Source: Niabella insulamsoli
GTDB lineage: Bacteria; Bacteroidota; Bacteroidia; Chitinophagales; Chitinophagaceae
Direction: 5' to 3'
NCBI RefSeq assembly: GCF_039652435.2
Contig: NZ_CP190246.1
Coordinates: forward strand, 124,001 to 188,000
Length of the DNA: 64,000 nt
Within the stretch, counting starts at the first letter, position 1; every line of letters starts with the position of its first letter. Below are positions 52,043 through 60,957 of this stretch, in pieces. Made by a program: the position numbers and the translations under genes. The notes beneath the pieces are model-generated. The model saw only the letters and a list, made by a program, of their open reading frames with translations, was not told the DNA's origin and ran no database searches.

Positions 52043-52138
52043 AGAGGTAACCAGCAAGGAGGCGGTGGCGCATGATGTTGCAGCGCCGGATTCAGAATCC
52101 GATAAGAATGCTTACATTCGCTATCTGCCTTCTTTTTT

Positions 52139-52738
52139 ATGATAGCTGAATTCTCGAAACCAGATGATGCTTCCTTCGAATATTGGAAGCAACAGATTGC
52201 GTGCGGCAATGAACAGGCTTTTCGAAGTTTGTTTAACGCCTATGCACCCAGGTTGACGGCATTCGCCTTTTCCATCACTAGAAACCGGGAGGCTTCGATC
52301 GATGTGGTAGACGAAGTCTTTGTGAAAATCTGGCGCCGCCGCGATCGCATTCAGCAGATCGAAAATATTACCACGTATTTATATACCGCCACCAAAAATA
52401 CAGCGCTCAACCTGCTTTCCCGAAAAGCCAGGGAAGTGACGGTCGATAGCTTTGATTTTATCGATGTAGCGCTGAGAGACGACTACGCGCCCGACCAGCA
52501 ATTAATTACTGCCGAAATATTATCGCGTATCAAGAAAGCGGTGGATGCGCTTCCTCCCAAATGCAAACTGGTATTTAAACTGGTGCGCGAAGATGGCCTG
52601 AAGTATAAGGAAGTAGCAGAAATTTTGGAAATATCAGAAAAGACCGTCGACGCCCAGTTGGTGATCGCGGTGAAACGTATTGGAGACGCCGTGGGCAAAT
52701 ATTTTGATTATTTCCCGGCCAGATTTCAAAAAAAATAA
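52139..52738 (+). CDS. ECF-type RNA polymerase sigma factor (second locus)
   Basis: A 199-residue FecI-like sigma factor that should drive the SusC/SusD genes downstream. Region 2 is AFRSLFNAYAPRLTAFAFSI with DVVDEVFVKIWRRRDRI; region 4 is ALPPKCKLVFKLVREDGLKYKEV and ISEKTVDAQLVIAVKRI. It starts with ATG 52139. It closely parallels the sigma factor at 37727-38476 in motif wording, which suggests paralogous modules. The 96-bp gap to the GH3 gene holds only a short hairpin (CGGATT 52087-52092, AATCCG 52096-52101). Confidence 0.93.
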   Translation: MIAEFSKPDDASFEYWKQQIACGNEQAFRSLFNAYAPRLTAFAFSITRNREASIDVVDEVFVKIWRRRDRIQQIENITTYLYTATKNTALNLLSRKAREVTVDSFDFIDVALRDDYAPDQQLITAEILSRIKKAVDALPPKCKLVFKLVREDGLKYKEVAEILEISEKTVDAQLVIAVKRIGDAVGKYFDYFPARFQKK

Positions 52739-52779
52739 ATTTCTTTTAGGGTGTTCTTTGCGACGCGCTGTCTATTAGT

Positions 52780-53868
52780 ATGACAAAGCGTATGCAGGAG
52801 CAACTTGCCATATTATTATCCCGCCAACTTTCGGGCGAAGCGACCCCCGAGGAGCTGCAGGAACTGGAAGCCTGGATCAGGAATCACCCCCAGGATCATT
52901 ACCTGATTGAAATGCTGCAGACTTACTGGAGCGGACAGGCTGCGGGCGAAGTGGAGGCGGTTACGGACAATGCGCATTTCGATCGCATCTTAAACAAAGC
53001 AAAATCGGCCGACGCGACAGTGTCTGGCACCCTCTCAAACTCCAAAGCTGGCATCAGGCGGCGTTTGCTTTGGTGGGCAGCTGCGGCAGTTTTTTTTGCC
53101 ATCCTGCTTACGGCAATTTTGTTTGAAGAGCGGATTACAGGAAAAAGCCCTCGCGACCACCAGGTAGCAACGGTGGGGGGCATGCGGTCGCATGTTATCT
53201 TGCCCGACGGAACGGCCGTTTGGCTCAACGCTAGGTCCAGCCTGCATTACGATAAAAGCTTTAATAAGCAATTGCGCGAGGTTTATCTGGAAGGCGAGGC
53301 CTTCTTTGAAGTAAAAAAAGACCAAAAACGCCCTTTTATTGTTCATACATCCGACATTGATATCCGCGTATTGGGCACAGCTTTTAATGTAAAATCTTAT
53401 GGGGAAGAAGATAAAATTGAAGCGACGCTCGTACATGGTTCTATACAGGTAACGGCGCCCTCGGGAGATGACATCGGAACGGTTCAGCTTCGGCCCAATG
53501 AAAAACTGGTGTTTAAAAAGCAAACCAAGAAGGCCGCTTTTTCTACCGCAAAAAGCGGCGTGAAGCCCCCTGTTTATCGCATCGAACCCGTGTTGTTGAA
53601 AGCGGCCGACTCATCCTTTATTGAAACTTCCTGGATACATAATAAGTTGCTTTTCGATGGAGATTCGTTTGCCGAACTGGCGGTTAAAATGGAACGATGG
53701 TTTGACGTGAAGATCACGTTTACGGATACGGCGGTTGCCAATTATCGCTTGCGTGGAGTGTTTGAAGATGAATCGGTCACGGATGCGCTTCAGGCCCTGC
53801 AACAGATTGCTCAGTTTAATTATACGATTAACGACAGATCGATAACTATTTCAAAGAAAAACCGGTAA
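52780..53868 (+). CDS. FecR-family anti-sigma / signal transducer (second locus)
   Basis: A 362-residue single-pass inner-membrane protein. A cytoplasmic sigma-binding part (about residues 1-90) is followed by one hydrophobic helix (LLWWAAAAVFFAILLTAILF). The periplasmic FecR domain has VATVGGMRSHVILPDGTAVWLN, VYLEGEAFFEV and IRVLGTAFNVKSYGEED, and the DUF4974-type end is FNYTINDRSITISKK. It should hold the sigma factor 41 bp upstream and respond to the STN domain of the SusC encoded downstream. Confidence 0.94.
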   Translation: MTKRMQEQLAILLSRQLSGEATPEELQELEAWIRNHPQDHYLIEMLQTYWSGQAAGEVEAVTDNAHFDRILNKAKSADATVSGTLSNSKAGIRRRLLWWAAAAVFFAILLTAILFEERITGKSPRDHQVATVGGMRSHVILPDGTAVWLNARSSLHYDKSFNKQLREVYLEGEAFFEVKKDQKRPFIVHTSDIDIRVLGTAFNVKSYGEEDKIEATLVHGSIQVTAPSGDDIGTVQLRPNEKLVFKKQTKKAAFSTAKSGVKPPVYRIEPVLLKAADSSFIETSWIHNKLLFDGDSFAELAVKMERWFDVKITFTDTAVANYRLRGVFEDESVTDALQALQQIAQFNYTINDRSITISKKNR

Positions 53869-53952
53869 ATGCTGCAACACTTACCGGCGGGAAAAAACGG
53901 GGGTTAATGTGGAAACATTAATTCCCTATTGTTTAAATCTAAAACCAAAAGT

Positions 53953-56900
53953 ATGAAAAAAAGTGCATCGGAGTTGGGCCGGGGGCCCATCAACACGCTG
54001 CGAAAAATGCTTCTAGTTATGAAATTGAGTATGCTTATCGTGCTCCTCTGCGTCTTCCAGGCCCAGGCGAAAGAGTCGGGAGCGCAGAACATTTCGCTGG
54101 TGTTGAAGAATACAGAAATTAAGCATGTTTTAAAAGCTATTGAAGAAAACAGCCGCTATCGCTTTCTGTATAATTATGACCTGCAAAGCCTGGACCAGCG
54201 CGTGGATTTCCGCGCAGAAAATTCTTCCCTTAGCCTGGCGCTCGAACACTTGCTGGCAGGCACTGGGTTGCAGTATAAAATGCTGCGAAAAAACCTGGTG
54301 GCAATTGTTTCAACCGGCAGCGACGCGCCAATTCTTTCTGTTCGCGGTAAGGTGGTCAACGACACCGGCGAGCCTCTCGCGGGGGTTTCGGTCGTTGAAA
54401 AAGGTACGGCTAACGGAACGGCCACTGATCAGGCGGGTAATTTCTCCATCAATGTAGCCGACGGCAATGCAGTACTGGTATTTTCTTACACCGGGTATGT
54501 GACGCAGGAAGTGGCGGTAAGTTCGACTAACGAAATGATCAATGTATCATTGAAAAAAAATGAAAATGCGCTTGATGAGGTGGTGATCGTTGGTTATGGT
54601 TCGCAGAAGAAATCTGACCTGATCGGATCGGTAGCACAGGTTGACGCCGAGCAAATCAACAACCGGTCGGTGCCTCAGCTCTCCCAAGCCCTGACGGGCC
54701 AGTTGCCGGGCGTTACTATTATTCAGCGTTCGGGCCAACCGGGCAATAGCGGCGGCAATATCCGTGTGCGGGGTGTCGGGTCTTTTGGAAGCGATCCTTC
54801 AGCACTTATCCTGGTGGATGGGATTCCGGCCAATTCGTTAGACGAAATTAATCCTAATGATGTGGAGGCTGTTTCTGTTTTGAAAGACGCTTCTTCAGCG
54901 GCCATTTATGGAGCACGCGCCGCCAACGGCGTTATTTTGGTAACCACCAAAAGCGGCAGTGGTAATGGCAAACTGAACATTAACTATAACGGGTATATCG
55001 GTATACAAAAAGCCACAGAATACCCGGAGCAGGTGCCTTCCTGGGAGTTTGCGACTTTGATGAACGAAGCTCAGCCCAACACCTACACCGCAGAAGAAAT
55101 TCAAAAGTTCAGAGACGGCAGCGACCCGGACAATTACGCCGATGTGAACTATGTGGACCGGCTTTTTAAAAAATCTTTTTCACAGACGGCGCACAATCTT
55201 TCCATCGCTAACAAAACGGAAAAAACACAGTACCAACTTTCCTTCGGTTATTTGTATCAGAATGGTCTGGTGGAAAAGAATAACTACAACCGGTACAACG
55301 TGCGTTTGAATATGGTCAATAATATTGCAAGAAATATTAAACTGACCACGCGCATCGCGGGAATGCAATTTATCGATAACCAACCGGCGCCGCCCGCTAC
55401 CTTGGATTTTGGCGATATGGTAACGCTTATCGGACAGATTGTTCGCTACCCTTCCTTTTTCCCCGCCGAACTATCGAACGGTGACTGGGGCCAGGGAAAT
55501 AATAACGCAGGAACCCCTGTTTCTTTTTTGGCGAGTGAATCGTTTTTCAAGAATAAAGGGCAGGAGTTGTTGTTGAACGTGAGGGCAGATTGGGACATTA
55601 TCAAAGACCTGAAATTTTCGATGATTGGCGGCTACACCTATGCAGGCAATATGTCGCAGCGGTTTTTGGCGAACCAGCGGCTCAATGAAACGGTTACCGT
55701 AGGTCCGGGTACGCTCACACAGATCAACCGAGCCAATTATTATAAAACATTTCAACAATTACTGGAGTACACAAAAAAATTGGGTGATCACGAGGTAAGT
55801 TTATTGGCGGGCCATTCTTTTGAGGAAAACCGTAATGAATCTTCTGAGGCTTATCGCGGTGGGTTTGTCAACAATCAATTAACTCAATTGAATGCGGGGG
55901 ATGCGGCTACTCAAACCAACGAAGGAACCGCTAACGAATGGGCGCTTGATTCCTATTTCGGTCGTTTAAGGTATAGCTACAAAAGCAAATATTTAGTGGA
56001 AGGCGTGCTCCGTCACGATGGTTCATCCAGGTTCCCGCCGGCGTATAAATATGCTACTTTCCCAGGTGTGGCACTGGGCTGGCGTTTGTCTAATGAGCGG
56101 TTCTTTAAAGAAGCCATTCCCTGGATCAACGACTTGAAATTAAAGGCATCTTACGGTACGCTTGGAAATCAGAACATAGGTAATTACCCCTATCAAAGTG
56201 TGTTTGCCCCCAATTTCAACTATCCGATCGGCAGCGGTTTGCAGTCAGGATCGGCCGTTACCACCATTGTAGATAACACCATACGCTGGGAGTCTACGCG
56301 AACAAAAGACATTGGTATTGATGTGACAACATTGAACAGGAAATTATCTTTGAGCGCCACTTACTTCGACCGCTACACTTATGACATCCTGGTGAGCCCG
56401 GGAGGAAGTGTATCCAACGTGTTGGGCTTTACCGTAGGGGTACAGAATTCCGGCTCGCTGAGCAATACCGGTTGGGAGTTTACAGCGTCGTATCGGAATA
56501 ATATCAAGGATTTCAATTATCGCGCAGAAGCGAACTTTTCTATTATCAATAATAAAGTGCTGAGCCTTGGTGTCGGCAACGTCGATCAACCGAATGGATT
56601 AGTAGGCAACGGTAACGATCTGTTTATTGGTTATGCAACGGGCGCCTATTATGGGCTTGTAGCGGATGGTTTATTTGTCGATCAGGCAGATATTGATTCT
56701 TATGTGACGCAAACGCCCAGTGTTAACCCCGGTGCGCGCCCCGGCGATATACGATATAAAGATATTTCCGGCCCCGACGGCGTACCTGATGGACAGGTGG
56801 ATCTGACTTACGACCGCACTATCATTGGAAGCACCATTCCAAGATATAACTATGGCTTAAACCTGGGTGGTAATTACAAAGGGTTTGATTTTTCCGTGTT

Positions 56901-57324
56901 GCTTCAAGGCGTGGCAAAAGTGCAGGGGCGTTTGTTAAACTATGCGGGCTATGCTTTTTATCAGAGCGGCACTATTCAAAGATACCAGGCCGATGGCAGA
57001 TGGACTGAGGCCAACCCCGACAGAAATGCTACTTACCCGCGTCTGGAAATTATCAGTAACTCGGGCACTGCCAATTCAAGGTTGTCTTCTTTCTGGATGC
57101 TGGATGCGAGCTACATGCGTTTGAAAACAGTGCAACTTGGATACAATATTCCTAAAAACATAGTAGCTAAAATCCGGTTAGACGGTGTAAGGGTTTTTGC
57201 CAGTGGAGAAAACCTGCTGACGTTCAACAAATATCCGCAGGGCTGGGATCCCGAGATCAATTCGGGGGGCGCTTACTATCCCATCCTTAAGAATTACACT
57301 TTCGGGCTGAACGTTAATTTCTAA
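53953..57324 (+). CDS. SusC/RagA TonB-dependent transporter with STN domain (second locus)
   Basis: A 1123-residue outer-membrane transporter. A signal peptide (LSMLIVLLCVFQAQA) is preceded by an unusually long basic N-terminus. The STN domain spans about residues 50-115 (IKHVLKAIEENSRYRFLYNYD, then GLQYKMLRKNLVAIV), then comes the carboxypeptidase-like domain (RGKVVNDTGEPLAGVSVV). The plug has VVIVGYGSQKKSDLIGSV and LKDASSAAIYGARAANGVILVTTKS, followed by the barrel. The last residue is Phe. I chose ATG 53953 over a TTG at 53929. No carbohydrate-active enzyme lies next to it, so its ligand is unknown. Confidence 0.94.
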   Translation: MKKSASELGRGPINTLRKMLLVMKLSMLIVLLCVFQAQAKESGAQNISLVLKNTEIKHVLKAIEENSRYRFLYNYDLQSLDQRVDFRAENSSLSLALEHLLAGTGLQYKMLRKNLVAIVSTGSDAPILSVRGKVVNDTGEPLAGVSVVEKGTANGTATDQAGNFSINVADGNAVLVFSYTGYVTQEVAVSSTNEMINVSLKKNENALDEVVIVGYGSQKKSDLIGSVAQVDAEQINNRSVPQLSQALTGQLPGVTIIQRSGQPGNSGGNIRVRGVGSFGSDPSALILVDGIPANSLDEINPNDVEAVSVLKDASSAAIYGARAANGVILVTTKSGSGNGKLNINYNGYIGIQKATEYPEQVPSWEFATLMNEAQPNTYTAEEIQKFRDGSDPDNYADVNYVDRLFKKSFSQTAHNLSIANKTEKTQYQLSFGYLYQNGLVEKNNYNRYNVRLNMVNNIARNIKLTTRIAGMQFIDNQPAPPATLDFGDMVTLIGQIVRYPSFFPAELSNGDWGQGNNNAGTPVSFLASESFFKNKGQELLLNVRADWDIIKDLKFSMIGGYTYAGNMSQRFLANQRLNETVTVGPGTLTQINRANYYKTFQQLLEYTKKLGDHEVSLLAGHSFEENRNESSEAYRGGFVNNQLTQLNAGDAATQTNEGTANEWALDSYFGRLRYSYKSKYLVEGVLRHDGSSRFPPAYKYATFPGVALGWRLSNERFFKEAIPWINDLKLKASYGTLGNQNIGNYPYQSVFAPNFNYPIGSGLQSGSAVTTIVDNTIRWESTRTKDIGIDVTTLNRKLSLSATYFDRYTYDILVSPGGSVSNVLGFTVGVQNSGSLSNTGWEFTASYRNNIKDFNYRAEANFSIINNKVLSLGVGNVDQPNGLVGNGNDLFIGYATGAYYGLVADGLFVDQADIDSYVTQTPSVNPGARPGDIRYKDISGPDGVPDGQVDLTYDRTIIGSTIPRYNYGLNLGGNYKGFDFSVLLQGVAKVQGRLLNYAGYAFYQSGTIQRYQADGRWTEANPDRNATYPRLEIISNSGTANSRLSSFWMLDASYMRLKTVQLGYNIPKNIVAKIRLDGVRVFASGENLLTFNKYPQGWDPEINSGGAYYPILKNYTFGLNVNF

Positions 57325-57341
57325 ATTTTAAACTCTGTGCA

Positions 57342-59009
57342 ATGAAAAAGTTTTCAACAACGCTCTATAAATATATTCCGGTTTACCTGGCAATGCTGCT
57401 GATTTTCGGCTCCGGCTGTCGCAAATATTTAGATAAAGTGCCTTTAGACGCGCTCTCCAGCGAAACCTTCTGGACCAGCGAAACGAACGCCATGATCGCG
57501 CTCACAGGCGTGTACCGTGGAAACACTCAAATGTTGAATGGTGCGGAATTTGGTGCAACGGACTGGTGGTCTTATTATGGATTATTATTCACCGAATTCG
57601 CTACCGATAACGCCTATGACCGAAGGGGAGACAACTCGGTTTTTAACCTTCTGGGCAATGGTAAACTAACCTCTTCCAACGCGGTGCTGGGCCAGTACTG
57701 GCAAAGAAGTTATCAGCGGGTGGCGCGGTGTAACTATTTCCTGGAAAATGTAGATAAAACGCCGATGGATGCGGCGAAAATCGAAAGGATGAAGGCAGAA
57801 GCGCGGTTTATACGTGCCTGCCAGTACTTTTATATGTCGCAGTATTGGGGCGATGTGCCGCTGGTTACTAAAGTGCTTACCTTGGAAGAGGCGAATACCG
57901 TTTCAAAGGCTCCGAAATCAGAAATTGTAAGCTTTGTGAGGGAAGAACTGACGGCGATTGTGGCGGTTTTACCGAATTGGAAAAGCATTCCCTCAGACGA
58001 GGCCGGTCGCGCCAGCAAACAGGCTGCGCTTGCTTTTTTAGGAAGATTGGAGCTGGGAGAAAAAAATTATCCGGCGGCCGCCGCTGCCTTTAAATCGATT
58101 ATGGATATCGGCGACAATGCGATCGATCCCAACTTTGAAAGCCTTTTTGACGGAACAAACGAAGCGAGTAGTGAATTGGTATTTTCTTCAAGGTTTCTTA
58201 AAAACCTGGCGCCCAATGGTTTTACACAACACTGTTTGCCGCGTATTTTAGGAGGGTATCATCTTCATAATCCATTGGCCAGCCTGGTGGAGTCTTATGA
58301 ATTTACCGACGGAACGCCTTTCTCATATAGCGATCCCCGCTATAATGTGGCGGATGTAGGCGCCAACCGGGATCCGCGCTTGCGTTATACCATTTTATAC
58401 AACGGCAACACATTTAAAGGCGTTGTCTATAATACCAATCCCGATGATAACTCCGCGCAGGACCGCCTCACTGCAGGCGCGCTGCAAGCCACGCGCACCG
58501 GTTATTGTATAAAGAAATTCAATACCGGCTATACCGGTGACGTAGCCAATACCGAAACCGATATTCCCGTTATTCGATATGCCGAAGTGTTATTGAGTTA
58601 CCTCGAAGCGAAGATGGAAAACGGCGACGCCATCGATCAGGCCTTGTTGGATGCAACGATTAATAAAGTTCGTGCCCGGCCCGGAGTAAATATGCCGGCT
58701 GTTACTGCTACCAATGCGGCTACGCTAAGGCCCATTTTAAGAAGAGAACGAAGAAACGAGCTGGCGTTAGAAGGCATTCGTTATTGGGATATATTGCGCT
58801 GGGGTATTGGCGGCCAGGTGTTGACGGGGAAATTCTACGGCGCTTCTTTCCCGGGTTCGGCAGCCGTCGCCAGCAGAAACGGAACGGCGAATGCCGATCC
58901 ATTGGGACAAAGCCGCTGGTTTGTTACGTCGAAAGCCTTCCGCGTAGGAACAGACGAAAAGTGGCCGATTCCTCAATCGGAACAGGATATCAATCCTAAC
59001 CTCAGGTAA
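57342..59009 (+). CDS. SusD/RagB-family lipoprotein (second locus)
   Basis: A 555-residue surface lipoprotein, 17 bp after its SusC partner. The signal peptide ends in FGSGC, followed by RKYLDKVPLDALSSETFW, the classical SusD N-terminus. MKAEARFIRACQYFYMSQYWGDVPLV near residue 155 is the TPR-like helix pair (quoted as a whole only by its ends: MKAEARFIRA and YWGDVPLV). IRYAEVLLSYLEAKMENGD near 410 and RRERRNELALEGIRYWDILRWG near 470 are the C-terminal SusD marks. The ligand is unknown. A strong terminator follows. Confidence 0.94.
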   Translation: MKKFSTTLYKYIPVYLAMLLIFGSGCRKYLDKVPLDALSSETFWTSETNAMIALTGVYRGNTQMLNGAEFGATDWWSYYGLLFTEFATDNAYDRRGDNSVFNLLGNGKLTSSNAVLGQYWQRSYQRVARCNYFLENVDKTPMDAAKIERMKAEARFIRACQYFYMSQYWGDVPLVTKVLTLEEANTVSKAPKSEIVSFVREELTAIVAVLPNWKSIPSDEAGRASKQAALAFLGRLELGEKNYPAAAAAFKSIMDIGDNAIDPNFESLFDGTNEASSELVFSSRFLKNLAPNGFTQHCLPRILGGYHLHNPLASLVESYEFTDGTPFSYSDPRYNVADVGANRDPRLRYTILYNGNTFKGVVYNTNPDDNSAQDRLTAGALQATRTGYCIKKFNTGYTGDVANTETDIPVIRYAEVLLSYLEAKMENGDAIDQALLDATINKVRARPGVNMPAVTATNAATLRPILRRERRNELALEGIRYWDILRWGIGGQVLTGKFYGASFPGSAAVASRNGTANADPLGQSRWFVTSKAFRVGTDEKWPIPQSEQDINPNLR

Positions 59010-59030
59010 AAAATTCTTTCCAAAAAATCA

Positions 59031-59067
59031 AAAAGGCTTTTCGAACATGACATTCGAAAAGCCTTTT
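59031..59067. terminator. Bidirectional rho-independent terminator
   Basis: A 15-bp perfect stem, AAAAGGCTTTTCGAA (59031-59045) with TTCGAAAAGCCTTTT (59053-59067), a 7-nt loop, and T-runs on both strands. It ends the second SusC/SusD operon and the convergent pheS gene. Confidence 0.9.
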
Positions 59068-59095
59068 TTTATAAGATAAACCGAAATTAATTGAA

Positions 59096-60136
59096 TCAGG
59101 TGGCGCTGGTGAACTGCCGCAGGAACCGCACATCATTTTCACTAAATAAACGAATATCGTTAATGCCGTATTTAAGCATAGCGGGCCGTTCCACACCCAT
59201 TCCAAAGGCGAAGCCTGTATATTTTTCGGGATTGATGCCGCAGTTTTGTAATACATTGGGATGCACCATGCCGCAACCTAAAATTTCCACCCAACCTGTT
59301 TTTTTACAAATATTACAACCCTTTCCGCCGCAGATAAAACAGCTTACGTCCATCTCCGCACTGGGTTCGGTAAAAGGGAAATAAGAAGGCCTGAAGCGCA
59401 CGCGCACATCCTGGCCATACATTTCTTTTACAAAAAAGTAGAGCGTTTGCTTCAAGTCGGCAAAAGACACATGCTCGTCGATATATAACCCTTCCACCTG
59501 GTGAAAAAAGCAGTGGCTGCGCGCGCTGATCGTTTCGTTTCGATAAACACGTCCCGGACAAATTACGCGGATCGGCGGTTTGCGCCGTTCCATTTCGCGA
59601 ATTTGGGTATTGCTGGTATGTGTTCGAAGCAGCCAGTCCACCGCTTTATTTTGGCCTGCCTCCACGTAAAAAGTATCCTGCATATCGCGCGCAGGGTGAT
59701 GTTCGGGCATATTCAGCGCGGTGAAATTGTGCCAATCGTCTTCTATCTCCGGCCCTTCGGCAACCGCAAAACCCAGGCGTTGAAAAATAGAAATAATCTG
59801 GTTGCGCATCAAAGAAATAGGATGCCGGCTGCCCAGCGCTGTTTCATCGCCCGGAAGCGTCAGGTCTATATTTAATGCTTGTTGGGTAGTATTTGAAGTA
59901 GCGGATTTTAAATCTTCGAATTTGGCCTCGGCAAATTGTTTAAACTCATTGAGCAATTGCCCGGCTTCCCGCTTTTGCTCGTTCGGCACATTTTTCATCT
60001 CGCTCATGATCCCCTTCACGATGCCCTTGGTGCCCAACCATTTGATGCGGAAGGATTCGGCCTGCTGCGCGTCTGCCGCCTGAAAACCTTCGATTTCATT
60101 TTTGTACGCCTCTATTTTCTGTAACAAATCCTGCAT
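59096..60136 (-). CDS. pheS: Phenylalanine-tRNA ligase alpha subunit
   Basis: Catalytic subunit of the (alpha-beta)2 enzyme that charges tRNA-Phe. The 346 residues begin with a coiled-coil arm (MQDLLQKIEAYKNEIEGF). Motif 1 region HPISLMRNQIISIFQRLGF follows, then motif 2 (ICPGRVYRNETISARSHCFFHQVEG is the conserved stretch, from residue about 200), and motif 3 (FAFGMGVERPAMLKYGI) near the C-terminus. The frame is open to 60244, but those 36 residues are proline-rich and unlike the family. The ATG at 60134-60136 gives the normal start and has a -7 box just upstream. pheT is not in the window. Confidence 0.96.
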   Translation of the reverse strand: MQDLLQKIEAYKNEIEGFQAADAQQAESFRIKWLGTKGIVKGIMSEMKNVPNEQKREAGQLLNEFKQFAEAKFEDLKSATSNTTQQALNIDLTLPGDETALGSRHPISLMRNQIISIFQRLGFAVAEGPEIEDDWHNFTALNMPEHHPARDMQDTFYVEAGQNKAVDWLLRTHTSNTQIREMERRKPPIRVICPGRVYRNETISARSHCFFHQVEGLYIDEHVSFADLKQTLYFFVKEMYGQDVRVRFRPSYFPFTEPSAEMDVSCFICGGKGCNICKKTGWVEILGCGMVHPNVLQNCGINPEKYTGFAFGMGVERPAMLKYGINDIRLFSENDVRFLRQFTSAT

Positions 60137-60142
60137 AGGGCG

Positions 60143-60150
60143 CAAAGATA
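60143..60150 (-). promoter_or_regulatory. -7 box upstream of pheS
   Basis: TATCTTTG on the minus strand, an exact TAnnTTTG match, ends seven bases before the chosen pheS ATG. It supports the 60136 start and implies almost no 5' leader, hence no room for a Phe attenuator. The -33 element is not clear. Confidence 0.5.
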
Positions 60151-60272
60151 ATGCAATGGGCCATGAAAAAGGCGGCGTTGGTGGTGGGTAAATGGCAAAT
60201 GCATCTGACTTCATCCTCCAAATACTTTTTTCGAATAATATCACCCTTTCAGGGTTTTACCTAATTGGCTGA

Positions 60273-60912
60273 ACATTCTATGATCATTACAACCCTCCGG
60301 GTTTGAAAAATTACCATTAAGCCCGAAGGGCTGATAGGATCATAGAACAATCACAAGTCTTCAAAAGAACTCCGTAAGGCATGGCATCAAACACAGCAAC
60401 CATTATTGAGACAAATAAAACAACCACTTCAGTATTGCGGGATTTACATGCTTATCATTATTACACGCGTCCGGGTTTGAAAATTACCATTAAACCCGAA
60501 GGGCTGATAGGATCATAGAACAATCACAAGTCTTCAAAAGAACTCCGTAAGGCATGGCATCAAACACAGCAACCATTATTGAGACAAATAAAACAACCCC
60601 TCCAGTATTTGCGGGATTTACATGCTTATCATTATTACACGCGTCGGGGTTTGGAAATTACCATTAAGCCCGAAGGGCTGATAGGATCATAGAACAATCA
60701 CAAGTCTTCAAAAGAACTCCGTAAGGCATGGCATCAAACACAGCAACCATTATTGAGACAAATAAAACAACCCCTTCAGTATTTGCGGGATTTACATGCT
60801 TATCATTATTACACGCGTCCGGGTTTGGAAATTACCATTAAGCCCGAAGGGCTGATAGGATCATAGAACAATCACAAGTCTTCAAAAGAACTCCGTAGGA
60901 GTGGCATCAAAC
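60273..60912. repeat. Tandem array of about 174-bp repeats (3.7 copies)
   Basis: Direct repeats start at 60273 (173 bp), 60446 (174 bp), 60620 (174 bp) and 60794 (partial, to about 60912). The middle units are nearly identical; the first differs at its left end and the last is cut short. Each unit holds small palindromes: AGCCCGAAGGGCT, CCTCCGGG-like segments, and ACTCCGTAGGAGT, which is perfect only in the last copy. In the first unit TTCTATGATC (60276-60285) and GATCATAGAA (60348-60357) form an outer inverted repeat. No reading frame is supported. Apart from the pheS -7 box, the 821 bp between pheS and the next gene hold nothing else but short hairpins such as ACCCTTTCAGGGT (60243-60255). 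Confidence 0.85.
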
Positions 60913-60957
60913 ACCGACACCTTTGCCTTCTTTCCGGGAAAGCTAAGCATTAAATGA

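Noticed and set aside
60137..60244. N-terminal extension of PheS
   Set aside because: The 36 extra residues are proline-rich and unlike the family, and a -7 box lies within that stretch just before the ATG at 60136.
60137..60244. Phe-rich leader attenuator for pheS, as in enterobacteria
   Set aside because: The -7 box is seven bases from the ATG, leaving no leader, and no hairpin with a U-run lies between them.
60273..60912. CRISPR array
   Set aside because: Repeats are about 174 bp, directly abutting and nearly identical throughout, with no short repeat/unique spacer alternation and no cas genes.
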